Positions 21,948-31,905 of a stretch of 64,000 nucleotides of DNA are shown one piece after another. Source of the stretch: Peronospora farinosa (Eukaryota; Oomycota; Peronosporomycetes; Peronosporales; Peronosporaceae). The first letter of the stretch is position 1. Each line of letters starts with the position of its first letter. The stretch lies in contig CANTFK010000285.1 of NCBI GenBank assembly GCA_947646735.1, positions 62,001-126,000 of the forward strand. Reading direction: 5' to 3'. Under the pieces are notes generated by a model, which saw only the letters and a program-made list of their open reading frames with translations, made no database searches and was not told where the DNA came from. The position numbers and the translations under genes are program-made.

Positions 21948-23067
21948 GTGCTCAAATGTCGAAATTTAAAGGTCACAAACGAACAAGCGATGTTCGAGAA
22001 CACGACACCATATACTTCAGTACTCCCAAGTACCATCAGCGGGAGCGCAACTACCAGCATTATGGCGCAACAACTCATACCTTGGCCACTGTATGACTTG
22101 TCTGGAGCACACGCTCCGGACTCACTGGACATGATGCGGGACTACTTCCGCCGATTTCGAAAACTGCGCGGGAAAGGTCTTGATGGAATCGAGCATGAAG
22201 CTCTACAACGTTCTTGGTGCGCCCTGCTGGCGGCACCACTCGCGACAGCGGAGTCGATCTCCGCGGGATCATCAGCGCAGGGCAGCGACGCGTTCGCCTG
22301 CCCGTCCAGTTGCGCGATTCTCGCCTCGCAATCGTGATATGTATTCACCGCGACATTCTCGATCACGGCATCGATCTCGTTCGCGACATCGTTTGCGTTC
22401 GCGACATCGTTCTCGTTCTTGTCATCGTTCCCGTTTCCGACAACCTGAATCTCCTTACCGCTCTCGTTTGTCACGAGAGCGTTCGCGTGCTCGCCCGCCT
22501 TGGAATAGTCCGACTTCGTGGCTTCATACGACAGAACCACATCTGGAACGTCACGAAAGAGCGAGGAACGTGGTTCCCATGTATCCTGCTCGGGAGGGAA
22601 TCCAAGCCAACGTACTCGGTACCTACGCACGGATGGAACCGCACGCTTCTCATGAGCCGACTGCAGTAATGGTTGTGGAGGGTCCTCGTGACCCACAATG
22701 CGGTCTACAATCCAGCGCACCTGTCCCTCCGCATCAACAAGCGGAGGAGGGCTCTCGCGGTGGTAGAGCTGGCGTCCTGGTTGCTCAGGACGATGTTGAT
22801 CAGGCCGTGAATATAGCTGCCGATGCTCGGCTGGAGGTTGAGGCTGCCAGTGAACGTGCTGCCCAGGCGGAGAAGACTTCGAGTGAGACCCGGCAGTCGA
22901 ACCGTGAACTGCTCGAGCGGATAAGGATTCTGGAGTGCCAGATGCTTGGTCAGGTTCAGACGGGATCGAGACCCCGCCCCATGTCATCGGCGCGTCGAGC
23001 GCGACGGGAAGGCCGTTCGACTTACGAACCCCTGAAGCCGGCGTCGGAGCCAAACCGTGAAGCGTAG
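21948..23067 (+). CDS. Opposite-strand ORF of element B: SR-rich, coiled-coil protein
   Basis: Two plus-strand frames follow LTR3: 21948-22337 (MARQLIPW-like segment) and an intact 295-codon frame, 22180-23067. The second has Arg/Ser/His repeats at residues 20-105, a disordered middle, a coiled coil at about 200-262 (ARLEVEAASERAAQAEKTS, LLERIRILECQML) and a basic C-terminus. How the two frames join is unknown; frameshift or splicing are possible. In a 20-codon stretch of the first frame, 7 of 9 differences from copy A fall on third codon positions, which suggests protein-level constraint. The function is unknown. SR repeats suggest RNA or nucleocapsid binding, but that is inference. Confidence 0.5.
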
Positions 23068-23473
23068 CCGGACGATATTCCTTCAGCCGCCCGACATAGA
23101 ATGTCGGGTGGAGTCGCAGTGAAGAGGGGACGTCGAGTGTATAAGCGTCGCCAATTGCCTTCAGAACCTTGAATGGACCGATGAAGCGTGGCGCGAGTTT
23201 ACTCGCGCCCAGATTAGTGACCGCAGAATCCCTTAAACCTTCCGTCGATAATAATACACGGTCACCTTTCTCAAACTTGCTCATGTTCTTTCTTCCATGT
23301 TTGTCAGCGTTCTCCTTCTGTAGGTCTACAGCAGTTTGTAGTGCGTCGCGTACAAACCTGGTGATAGCTTGACGTTGGAGTATATTCCGACACAGCCATG
23401 TCATCAATTGGTCGCGCCGACTCAATCGGCGCGTAGTTGGCAGTAGGCGAACGCTTACCCGAAGACGGATCAA
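22142..23473 (-). pseudogene. Element B integrase C-terminus and intact chromodomain
   Basis: A 443-codon frame has HGRKNMSKFEKGDRVLLSTE, HPTFYVGRLKEY (residues 122-133), a 115-residue Pro/His/Gln-rich linker, an intact chromodomain (about 252-312, WIVDRIV to TWEPRSS) and an Asn/Asp-rich tail. The tail, and most of the linker, are opposite the plus-strand ORF and may not be functional protein. The upstream integrase core is in other frames, 23304-23573 and 23570-25297. Confidence 0.8.
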
Positions 23474-25297
23474 TCAATGTCTGCGCAGTCCATCGAGCTA
23501 ATGGGGACGCCACGTCTGATGGCGTCAAAATGGCCGTCTTTGCCTTGGATCGTGTTACTGCATTCGCGCTCAAAATACCGTGAGCTGCACTCGATCCTTG
23601 TTTATCACCTTTATCCCCCCCAGAGTGGAGCCACTAGGTGTTGTGGGTCGCCCCACGGCCAGGACAGTAGGAACACGAGGGTGACGAGCCGAATTCACAA
23701 AAAATGGCGTCAACCCTGTTGACGCGTGTACGGCGTTGTTGAGTGCGAACTCAGCGAGTGGTAAAAATGCACTCCAACTTGTAAATGACGTAGCATAACT
23801 CCGAAGAACATTTTCGAGGACTCGGTTCACGCGCTCGGTCTGCCCATCCGTTTCCGGATGGGCCGCAGTCGACATCAGCAGTTTTGTCCCGAGGAGGTCG
23901 AAAAGTGACGTCCAAAATGCGGACGTAAATCGCGGATCACGGTTCGAAACAATGTTTTCTGGAAGGCCATGATGACGGAACACCGCGTCGATGAAGTGCG
24001 CCGCGGTCTCTGCCGCGGTGACCTTGGCGTGAACAGGCACGAGATGTGTCATCTTGCTGAATCTGTCAACAAAGACCAAGATGCCCGTTCGAACTTGGCT
24101 ATCGGGCGCAAGCCCGAAGATGAAGTCCATTGAAACTGATCTCCAGGCCTCTGCTGCAATTGGCAACGATCGCAAGGGAGCCTGTGAAGATGGAGATGGC
24201 TTCACACGCTGGCATATTTCGCACGCTCGGATCCAGTTGCGTACCCACTTATACATGTGGGGCCAGAAGAAGTCTCGAGACACAGCCGCGGAAGTCTTTT
24301 CGCGGCCTAAATGACCGCCAGCAGGAGCATCGTGATACTCGTGAATGATTCTTGCACGCAAATCCATGTCGTTGGCGATCACCGTGCGAGGAGCATCGAA
24401 TTGGTCGATGCTATACAGAAGCAAATCGCCATCTAAACTGTATCGATGAATATGGTCGCGCTTGGTACGGGATAATGCTCCCAGTGCAGCATCGCTAGGA
24501 GCACGCAGATACTCGATAATGTCTGCATAATCTGAGTCACCCTTGTACGCTGCGACGATCTCATCAAATAAACACGGCTCGGGTGTAACCCGAGTTAAGT
24601 TCAGCGATACACACATTGCACATCGGTCATCATCGTCCTCGTCATCAGTAACCTGGCGACTCAGAGCAGTCCGAGGATCGTAGTCGGGACGTCGTGAAAA
24701 GGCGTCAGCGAGAATATTGGTCTTGCCTGGCTTGTAATGCACGACGAAGTTGTACTCAGAGAAGAATGAGAGCCATCGTGCCATCCGTTGGGACAGGTGT
24801 GGGCTCTTCATCGCTGTGCGCAGCGATGCATGATCGGTGTACAAAGCAAATGTACGTTCACCAAGCAGATGCACGCGAAACTTGATGAGTGCACAGCGCA
24901 TCGCTAATAACTCCTTGTCGTGAACCGGATAGTTCTTCTCAGCTGGCTTCATCTGTCGCGACTGATAACTCACGACTCGTTCACGGCCCTCATCATCAAA
25001 TTGCATGAGGGCACAACCGATTGCAAAATCACTGGCGTCGCAAACCACGTGGAACGGCTTGGAGTTGTCTGGTAGGACCAGGACTGGCGCTGACGCCAGG
25101 CTCTTCTTTACTGCTTCGAAGGCTGCTTGGTGCTCGGGACGCCACAACCACGTGGCGTCTTTCTTCAAGAGTGACGACAAAGGCTGGATAGAACCAGCAT
25201 AATCCTTCGTATACTTGTGCAAATAATTAGCCAAGCCGAGCCACTGGCGCAGCTCCGTAGGGTTCTTGGGCGTGGGCCAAGAACAGATGGACGACAC
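23304..25297 (-). pseudogene. Element B RNase H and integrase core
   Basis: The 575-codon frame 23570-25297 duplicates the element A enzyme, including the Asp-to-Asn change in VSNRDPRF. It has few differences from A, for example DAFSRRPD for DALSRRPD. It ends early because the G run at 23615-23621 is one base shorter than in A. The rest is in the frame 23304-23573. Confidence 0.85.
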
Positions 25298-25300
25298 CTT

Positions 25301-26600
25301 CTATGGATCAGCTCGAACTCCCGATTTACTCACATAGCAACCTAACACCGGAATCTCCGGTGCACAAAAGACACGCTTCTTGAGATTCGCGTACAACTTG
25401 TTGTCTCGCATAACTTGAAACACTTGCTTCAGGTGTTGAAGGTGAACTTGGACATCGTTGAGGTTGCCCTCGGCGCGACTGTGGACGAAAGTGTCGTCAA
25501 AATAACTTGGAGCAAAGTTACGAAGGGGTCTCAACACTTGAGACACCATGCGATTGAAAGTGGCCGGAGCGTTCATCAATCATTGTGGCATAACCAGCCA
25601 CTCCCATAACATGCCACTCGGGGTGCTCACCGCGGTGAGTGGGATATCACTCGGTCGCATCAGAATCTGGTAAAAGCCATCGGTCAAGTCGATGGCACTG
25701 AAGATGACACTTCCTGACATGGAATTCAGCACCATGTCCTTCCTGGGAATTGGCGTTTGCGCAGGAATGGTGGCATCATTCAACTTATTGAACACATGCA
25801 CTATACGCCAGCCTATCGTAGCCTTCTTCACGCAGAAGGTTGGACTCGAATTTGTTGAGATACTTTCACGCACATGACCCGCTTTGCGGCGGCCTTCGAA
25901 GAATGCGTCAATAGCTTCGACTTGATCTCGAGTCAACGGCCACTGCCGTGTCACACAATACTTCGACCCTGGCACGAGATCATCTCGTGCCGAACACCAT
26001 GGTCCGCAGGAAGTTCAGCCGGGATCTTGTCCGGGAACACGTCTGCATACTCACGAGCAATGTCGTAGACGGGGTTACCAGACTCTCGCAGGGCCTCCCA
26101 TGACTGTGATGCAAACCTTTCTTCACGCGCTGATTTCGGCTCAGCGCTTCGAGGACGCGCCATATGCTCCTCGTTTGCCACGGTAACCACCTCGTTGATG
26201 ATTAGACACACTTGTTCCACAGTGCCTCCCTTAAGGTCACGTAGGAAATGCTTCCAAGAGAGCCCTGGAAGGCTTGTAATGGAAGACGCGTCGCGAGGGT
26301 GGATTCGCGACCTCGATATATTGGCGCCTTTGTGGGCTCCCTTCCACGTACACGATAGCGTGGACACATTCCAACTCTAAATTCTCGATGCTGATGGCCC
26401 CATTGTGCTTCGAGTCACTACTCGAAGTTGGCGAATTGTAGTCAGGTGATAAACCATCACCCCCTCTAGGCATTGGATGTCCTCATTAATAATACCGGAA
26501 ACGCTAATCGAGAGTAGGACAAACTCGACCGTCGACACTTGATGCGGGATGTCCTGTTTGGCCGCCGTAAACCCGTGTGGGAGCCTCTGCTTAACCACAA
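25301..26600 (-). pseudogene. Element B reverse transcriptase and linker, truncated
   Basis: Frames 25301-25579 ([15 protein letters not shown] and YFDD), 25580-25975 ([13 protein letters not shown]), 25951-26367 ([10 protein letters not shown]), 26237-26473 and 26377-26598 (one remaining VKQRLP repeat) follow the A order. Compared with A there is a base lost in the Glu-Ile-Asp region near 25980. Homology to A stops at about 26600 within the linker repeats. Confidence 0.8.
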
Positions 26601-26861
26601 TTTGCCAGGTAAATTACAGTCATTTAGCTACATTGTTATTAACGACCCAAGAATGTCCGGTTCAGCACGGGACTACACATCGGTTGCTGCTGTGTACTAA
26701 TTGTGTCAGATGCCGACAAATGCACTCCTTAAGAGGGTGCCTATTAGGTTGTTCTGATCTTCAGTCCCAGGATTCTAACCTCCGTGCTTGCGTTGTCTTG
26801 TCAATTTCTTGCCAATGTCCTAAATTTTCAGTCATATAGGACGTAATTACTTCGTATTTTA

Positions 26862-26904
26862 GAGGTAAACGGAGTACCAAGTCTTGATGAATTTGGACGC
26901 TTTC
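26862..26904. repeat. Direct repeat flanking the inverted LTR fragment (left)
   Basis: The 43 bp from gaggtaaacgg to ggacgctttc recur at 27500-27543 with about five changes. The copies bracket the LTR fragment 26905-27481. They are far longer than a normal 4-6 bp target duplication. Confidence 0.75.
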
Positions 26905-27481
26905 TTTAGACGGGCACTTTTACAAAGTTTCCTTGTACTACTTAGCGCACACCTTCAGCACAAGCGAGGAAGCAGTTAGACCGTCTTACCTTCGCGTGCG
27001 AGGGTGGTTGTGTGGTTAGTCGACTGCTTACGCAGTCGTACCACCAGTTGCCTCTCGCTTAAGCGAGAGTGCAACGAACTTCTAAAACAAGAAGTCACCG
27101 GCGTCACGCAGGAGCTTTTAGAGCTTCTCGTGCGCGGTGTTTTTGATTTAGCAAATTCAAGACTGAGCTATATTTAATGAATTATAATTAAATATACTTA
27201 ACTACTGATTGGGTAATTATATATAGATCGGATACGCGAGTTTTTAGAAGCGTATCCTGACGTGAAAGCTTAAATGTAGTAAAGGCTTGCTATTGACGTC
27301 CTTTTGGGACGTTAGCGTCATCCCTTTCCATGTGAATCCATCAATGTATATCACATTCACGAGGGTGGATCCCATTTGTGTATCACACCCAAGTGACACG
27401 TCAAAAGTAATCATGGATACATTTAGACCTTACATTAAGTATATTACCTAATGTTTACGTGTAACTAGATGCCCTGGTACA
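26905..27481 (+). mobile_element. Inverted C-type LTR fragment
   Basis: Read on the minus strand it starts TGTACCAGGGCATC and follows 6086-6598 with scattered differences, ending at gtgcccgtct. The palindromes are conserved: the 18-bp ctctcgcttaagcgagag is intact, and the gactgc/gcagtc stem keeps its arms although the loop differs. With 6086-6598 it forms a 0.5-kb inverted pair that brackets the whole retroelement cluster. Confidence 0.75.
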
Positions 27482-27499
27482 TAGTTACCTTCCATTTTG

Positions 27500-27543
27500 G
27501 AGGTAAACGGGGTACCGCGTCTTGATGATTTTGGACGCTTTCC
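27500..27543. repeat. Direct repeat flanking the inverted LTR fragment (right)
   Basis: This is the partner of 26862-26904; see that entry. Confidence 0.75.
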
Positions 27544-28436
27544 CTCGTCTCCATCGCTCAATTTGTCCATTAGCCATTATGTTAAAATGCTGCAAGTGAT
27601 GCATTCAAGTGGCAACTTGAAGCCAATCCGCTAATGCGTAGCATTGGCGGTAAATGTCTTTGAGATGTTGCGCTTTGGGCGGAGCCCGGTGGCGCAACTG
27701 TCGAATAATAAAATTGATGTCGTCGACAACATGGATAGCGCAAAGTTTGTATTCCGTCGCCTTTTGGAAGTGCCGACTATATATTCAAACAACTGGTCGG
27801 AGTGGTTTGTCGAGTTCAGGGACTTCTCCAAAGCTATCGCGCATTAATTCTTCGCTATTGTCATAGTCATTAATTACTAATTAGACCGTGCTGAGGCTTT
27901 TCTCGATGCACCTGCGCAACTTTCTTAACATTGTCAGCAGGCGCTACTTCTTGTTTTGGGGAATGCATTCATGCACTTGGTTTCGTCGAAGGGGTCAGAA
28001 TCAGCAGTGAGTGCACTTGTCACTCATTAAACCCACAACCGGTGGCATGAACCTTTGGCTCCATTTAATCTAACGACTTGCTGAACTCGTCAGAGCACCA
28101 AAATATACCAAGCGTACAACTCCCTCGGTTGTCGTCGCTTCTCTAGATGGTGTAAAAACGCATCGTTTCCAGCTTAAGAGAACGGTCGATGATTCGTAGT
28201 CTGAAACAATTACAAAGATGGAGATCGAGCTGGCTTTAGCAGAACTAAAGCACAGCACGTTTCTTAATCGAAGCAAGTGCACGTAGTGACTCGAAATATA
28301 ACACCGCTTGATAAGGTCCAACTTAGCCCATTTCAATTAGTAAACTTCCAAGGAGCATCGATTTAATGGGTATAATGGGTTGCATTCCGTTCGCTTATTC
28401 TATATTCTACAGCATGCACTAAAGTTTGTCCACGCA
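27544..28436. other. Intergenic DNA between transposons and the first H+-ATPase
   Basis: Small frames occur (66-88 codons at 27631-27866 and 28070-28336) but carry no recognisable domain. From about 28437 the sequence becomes the conserved 3' flank shared by all three H+-ATPase genes. Confidence 0.45.
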
Positions 28437-28555
28437 CGACGGACAAGGGCGTGTAGTCCATCAGCGATAATGTCCAAGAGTGCAAAGAATCTCACACAAA
28501 CTCCTCTTTCTCCAAGAGCCGCTGCTTCCGCACGCGACCAATAACCTAAGTCTGC

Positions 28556-31500
28556 TTAAACAGTGCGGCTGGCACGGATTGAACGCTGCGCGTTCGTTAC
28601 CACAGAGTGCGTCATCGTCGGGTGACCAGCGTTGATGCGCTCCGTGAATGCCTTGCTCGAGTACGCGTTCTTCGTCAGCATATAGTTCACCGCAAACTTG
28701 ATCACGTCAAGCGGGAACTGCCACACAATGGCCCACAGCCACGCAATCAGCGTGTAGGTGCCGCCACAACCGATCACGGCAATACGGTCCGTCGGGTAGC
28801 CGCCGAAACCGATCCAGCCCACCACTGAAGCAACGATCTGAGCGAACACGAAAGCGATCAGCAGCAAGTTGCACGGCTTCTCAGCGAAGAACCAGTTGTT
28901 GCTGCCGGCCGTACGTGTTACAAAAATCAGAGCTTGGCCAGAGATGGACACCTGCAAGTACACCAGCGAGCGAAGCACGCCTTCCTTGCGCTGAATGCCA
29001 GGGCCGATCATCTCGTTGTTGCGTGTCCACGTCGAATTCCAGTTGCTAAAACCCCATACGTAGTCACAGAAGCTCACCTGGTTCGTCAGAGGCACCTCGC
29101 CATTACCAATGAAACGCACACCACGGCCCAGCTGAGCAGCGTTGAACACGTCGTAGTCGCCCTTGTAAGCGGCACCGCCCATGCCCAACGTGTACGCATA
29201 CACAAACTGGTTGTATGCAATCTCAGCCGATGGCTTCACGTCGTTCGGAAGCGAGTTAAGGTGCACGTCAGACAGGTCCTCGAACAAGTTCGAGCGCGAG
29301 TCATACTTCTTCTGGTACTGTTTCCAGTACGCGTTAACTGCTTTCTCGCGGAAATTGCCCACGTCCGACAAACTAGCGGCCTGTGGCACGCTGCCCGTCA
29401 TCTCACCGCAGCCAGTCGCGTTGTTGTCCATCACACACATCTGGTACTGATCCTGGAAAAAGTCATGGCATTCCTCCTTCATGCAGCTCGCGCACAAATT
29501 CTCAGCACCAGTTCTCTCAAAACCACTCGAGTTGTTCACAACACCAAACAGCACGACCGTCGACAGCGTCAGCCACAGACCGAACGTGATCGACGAAATG
29601 AAGATCTCCTTCAGCTTCCACGAGTCCGGGTACGGTGACGCAACCACATTGTCCTTCGAGATCGTCAGAATCGTGCCGTCGTTCAGGATGGCCAGAATCA
29701 CCACAAGAATAGGAGGGAAGTACCAGTTCCACGCTACCGTCAGGATGCCGAACGTAAACACAATACGCACCGTCATGGCGATAGAGTACATGGCGTAGTT
29801 CTTCATGCGCAGGAAAATCTCACGACTCATGCGAATGGCCGTGATGATCACACTCAGACCGGGCGAAACTAGCACAATGTCAGCAGCAGCACGCGCCGCG
29901 TCCGTCGCATCATCCACAGCAATACCAATGTCGGCCTGTGCCAGAGCCGGAGCGTCATTTACACCGTCACCCGTCATGCCCACAACCTTGTCCAGCGACT
30001 GCAGGTGCTTCACGATCTCAAACTTGTGCTCAGGGAACACCTGAGCGAAACCGTCCGTGTCATAGATCATCTGCGCCAGGTTCAGTCCAGGAGGAGGAGC
30101 AGTGTTAAAGAAAGAAGTGTCCAAAATGTTCGTAGGCATTCCCAACTGACGGCACGTCTCCACAGCAATGGCTTTCTGGTCACCCGTGACCATCTTCACC
30201 GCAATGCCCAGAGCAATGGCCTTCTTCACAGTGTCCGCCGTGTCGTGGCGAGGGGGGTCGAACAGCGGCAACAGACCAATCATCTGCCACTCACATTCCT
30301 CCACCGGAACATCACCGCAGCGAGAGATACCCACACCCAGACCACGATAGCCGCGCGAAGCAAACTCGTCGATGCGCTCTTCAACCTCCATGCGAAGAAC
30401 ATCCGCGTTCACGTCCATGTCCAACACCACCTGCGGGGCACCCTTCACGGCACGGAAGATCTCGCCAGTTCGATTGTCCTTCAGCTTAGCAATCGTACGC
30501 TTCGTTGTGGGGTCAAACGGCGTGTAGTGCAGCAGTGTGTACTCGTTCCACATCGTAGCATGGCCCGGGTATGTGTTGTGGCACACTACGTCGATAGCTT
30601 CATTGTTCTCCGTACGAGCAGACAGAGCGCCGTACTTGAGGATGTCGTCCCCCGTAAAGTTATTGTACGGGATCAAGTTGTCCATGTCCACAGAAAGCTG
30701 GTTCAGCGTCAGTGTACCCGTCTTGTCCGAGCACAACACCTCCATCGAAGCCATCTCTTCGATACACGTCAGACGCGTCACAATGGCGTTCTCCTTGGCC
30801 AAAGCCGACGAACCGATGGCAAGTGTCACCGACAGTACAGTCGGCATTGCCACGGGGATACCGCCCACAATCAACACCAGGATGTTAGCGACACCCAGAC
30901 AACCGTCCGTTACGATCACACATGGGTTCTGCGAGGAACGACCGGCCATTTGCACCAGCAGCTCCACCACGCACCAGAATGCGATCGACACCATACAAAA
31001 GTTGCCTACAGTTGTCAGCACCATCTGCAGACGACCGTGAGAGTCTGCGGACGCAATCTTCTCAGCAGCACGACCAAGGAATGTGTTCACACCCGTGCTA
31101 GTCACGACAGCCTCAATCTCACCCTGTTTCACCACAGAACCAGAGTATCCCTCGTCTCCCTCCTTCTTTGTCACGGGTAGTGACTCACCAGTCAGTGACG
31201 ATTGATCCACTTTAACAGCATCACCTTCGAGGAACTTGAGATCGGCTGGAATCACGTCGCCTAGACGTACACGTAGCACATCACCAGGGACTAGCAAGTC
31301 CGCTGGAATGTTTTTAATCTCTCCATCACGAAACACTTTTGCCTCCGGTGCCAATTGACCCATCAAAGCCGATACAGCATCACCAGCTTGTACTTCTTCC
31401 AAGTATCCAATGCATGCATTTAGCAGCAATAGGAAGAGAATCAATGCAAAATCAGCATAATCCAGCAATACAATTGATAAAATAGCAGCTACTTCCATGG

Positions 31501-31768
31501 CCCAGGACAAAGGATTCCACATAAATCCCATAAAAAGCTTCAACTTGTTTACTTTTTCTTCTGGTAATTTGTTGGGACCATATTCAGCTAAACGTTTCTC
31601 AGCTTCATGAGATGTGAGACCTTCGCGACATGATTTAAGCTTGTCAAGTGCTGCATTAAGTGGCACTTGGGCCCATTGAATTTGACCGACATCGTTTGTA
31701 TAATTCTTGACATCATTAGGTGTTACCAATGACATGTACGACGGATTGCCTTCTGCACCACCAGCCAT
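28556..31768 (-). CDS. PMA1: Plasma-membrane H+-ATPase (P-type, IIIA), copy 1
   Basis: This intronless 1070-residue P-type ATPase pumps protons out of the cell at the expense of ATP and energises nutrient uptake. It has the actuator motif TGES (193-196), the phosphorylation site CSDKTGT with Asp348, TGDQKAIAVETCRQLGMP, and the hinge GDGVNDAP (about 600-607). Membrane segments lie on both sides of the actuator loop and in the C-terminal half. Between the last membrane helices is an insertion of well over 100 residues with a Cys cluster at 759-787 (CASCMKEEC to GCGEM), absent from fungal and plant pumps of about 920-950 residues. A similar insertion is known in Phytophthora H+-ATPases. It differs from copy 2 by Val for Ala at residue 15 and very few silent changes. 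Confidence 0.95.
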   Translation of the reverse strand: MAGGAEGNPSYMSLVTPNDVKNYTNDVGQIQWAQVPLNAALDKLKSCREGLTSHEAEKRLAEYGPNKLPEEKVNKLKLFMGFMWNPLSWAMEVAAILSIVLLDYADFALILFLLLLNACIGYLEEVQAGDAVSALMGQLAPEAKVFRDGEIKNIPADLLVPGDVLRVRLGDVIPADLKFLEGDAVKVDQSSLTGESLPVTKKEGDEGYSGSVVKQGEIEAVVTSTGVNTFLGRAAEKIASADSHGRLQMVLTTVGNFCMVSIAFWCVVELLVQMAGRSSQNPCVIVTDGCLGVANILVLIVGGIPVAMPTVLSVTLAIGSSALAKENAIVTRLTCIEEMASMEVLCSDKTGTLTLNQLSVDMDNLIPYNNFTGDDILKYGALSARTENNEAIDVVCHNTYPGHATMWNEYTLLHYTPFDPTTKRTIAKLKDNRTGEIFRAVKGAPQVVLDMDVNADVLRMEVEERIDEFASRGYRGLGVGISRCGDVPVEECEWQMIGLLPLFDPPRHDTADTVKKAIALGIAVKMVTGDQKAIAVETCRQLGMPTNILDTSFFNTAPPPGLNLAQMIYDTDGFAQVFPEHKFEIVKHLQSLDKVVGMTGDGVNDAPALAQADIGIAVDDATDAARAAADIVLVSPGLSVIITAIRMSREIFLRMKNYAMYSIAMTVRIVFTFGILTVAWNWYFPPILVVILAILNDGTILTISKDNVVASPYPDSWKLKEIFISSITFGLWLTLSTVVLFGVVNNSSGFERTGAENLCASCMKEECHDFFQDQYQMCVMDNNATGCGEMTGSVPQAASLSDVGNFREKAVNAYWKQYQKKYDSRSNLFEDLSDVHLNSLPNDVKPSAEIAYNQFVYAYTLGMGGAAYKGDYDVFNAAQLGRGVRFIGNGEVPLTNQVSFCDYVWGFSNWNSTWTRNNEMIGPGIQRKEGVLRSLVYLQVSISGQALIFVTRTAGSNNWFFAEKPCNLLLIAFVFAQIVASVVGWIGFGGYPTDRIAVIGCGGTYTLIAWLWAIVWQFPLDVIKFAVNYMLTKNAYSSKAFTERINAGHPTMTHSVVTNAQRSIRASRTV

Positions 31769-31889
31769 TTTGATGGGGGCTGGTTAGAAAGTCTTGGAAT
31801 ACAAAAGACAGATCAGACGATCAAAATGAGGTCAAAAGCTTTTGATTGTCTCGTGTCTTGAGATGGAAAAACGGGTGACCGCCAAGAGG

Positions 31890-31905
31890 AAAATTGAAGA
31901 ATGAG
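31890..31905 (-). promoter_or_regulatory. Core promoter (Inr+FPR) of H+-ATPase copy 1
   Basis: The minus strand reads CTCATTCTTCAATTTT, matching the oomycete core promoter GCTCATTYYNCAWTTT except the first base. It lies about 120 nt upstream of the ATG. Further upstream (about 31971-32013) a GGATTGGACAAT block and a CCAAT box are shared with copy 3 and partly with copy 2. Confidence 0.75.

Larger units (their letters stand above)
20464..26600 (-). mobile_element. Element B: A-family copy in circularly permuted order around LTR3
   Basis: Reading the minus strand from 26600: linker, RT, RNase H, integrase, chromodomain, polypurine tract, LTR3, PBS, gag. One LTR therefore serves as the 3' LTR of pol and the 5' LTR of gag. 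About 1 kb corresponding to protease and the Gag-protease border (12000-13070 in A) is missing at the permutation break. Most coding DNA is nearly identical to A, but LTR3 and the first 200 bp inside it differ noticeably, so B is a mosaic. Confidence 0.75.

Noticed and set aside
6086..27543. CRISPR-like or prokaryotic features in the hairpin-rich region
   Set aside because: The repeats are unrelated short palindromes without a constant repeat-spacer unit, and the window is eukaryotic with spliceosomal introns.
28934..29638. 234-codon frame opposite the ATPase C-terminal half (and in the other copies)
   Set aside because: Same reason; it changes residues freely where the sense protein is unchanged (copy 3 against 1 and 2).
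30005..31180. 391-codon frame opposite H+-ATPase copy 1 (also 37268-38443 and 41276-42451)
   Set aside because: It is a shadow of the strongly codon-biased ATPase. It recurs in all copies only because the sense DNA is nearly identical, has no domain, and its His/Arg-rich composition follows from reversed GC-rich codons.
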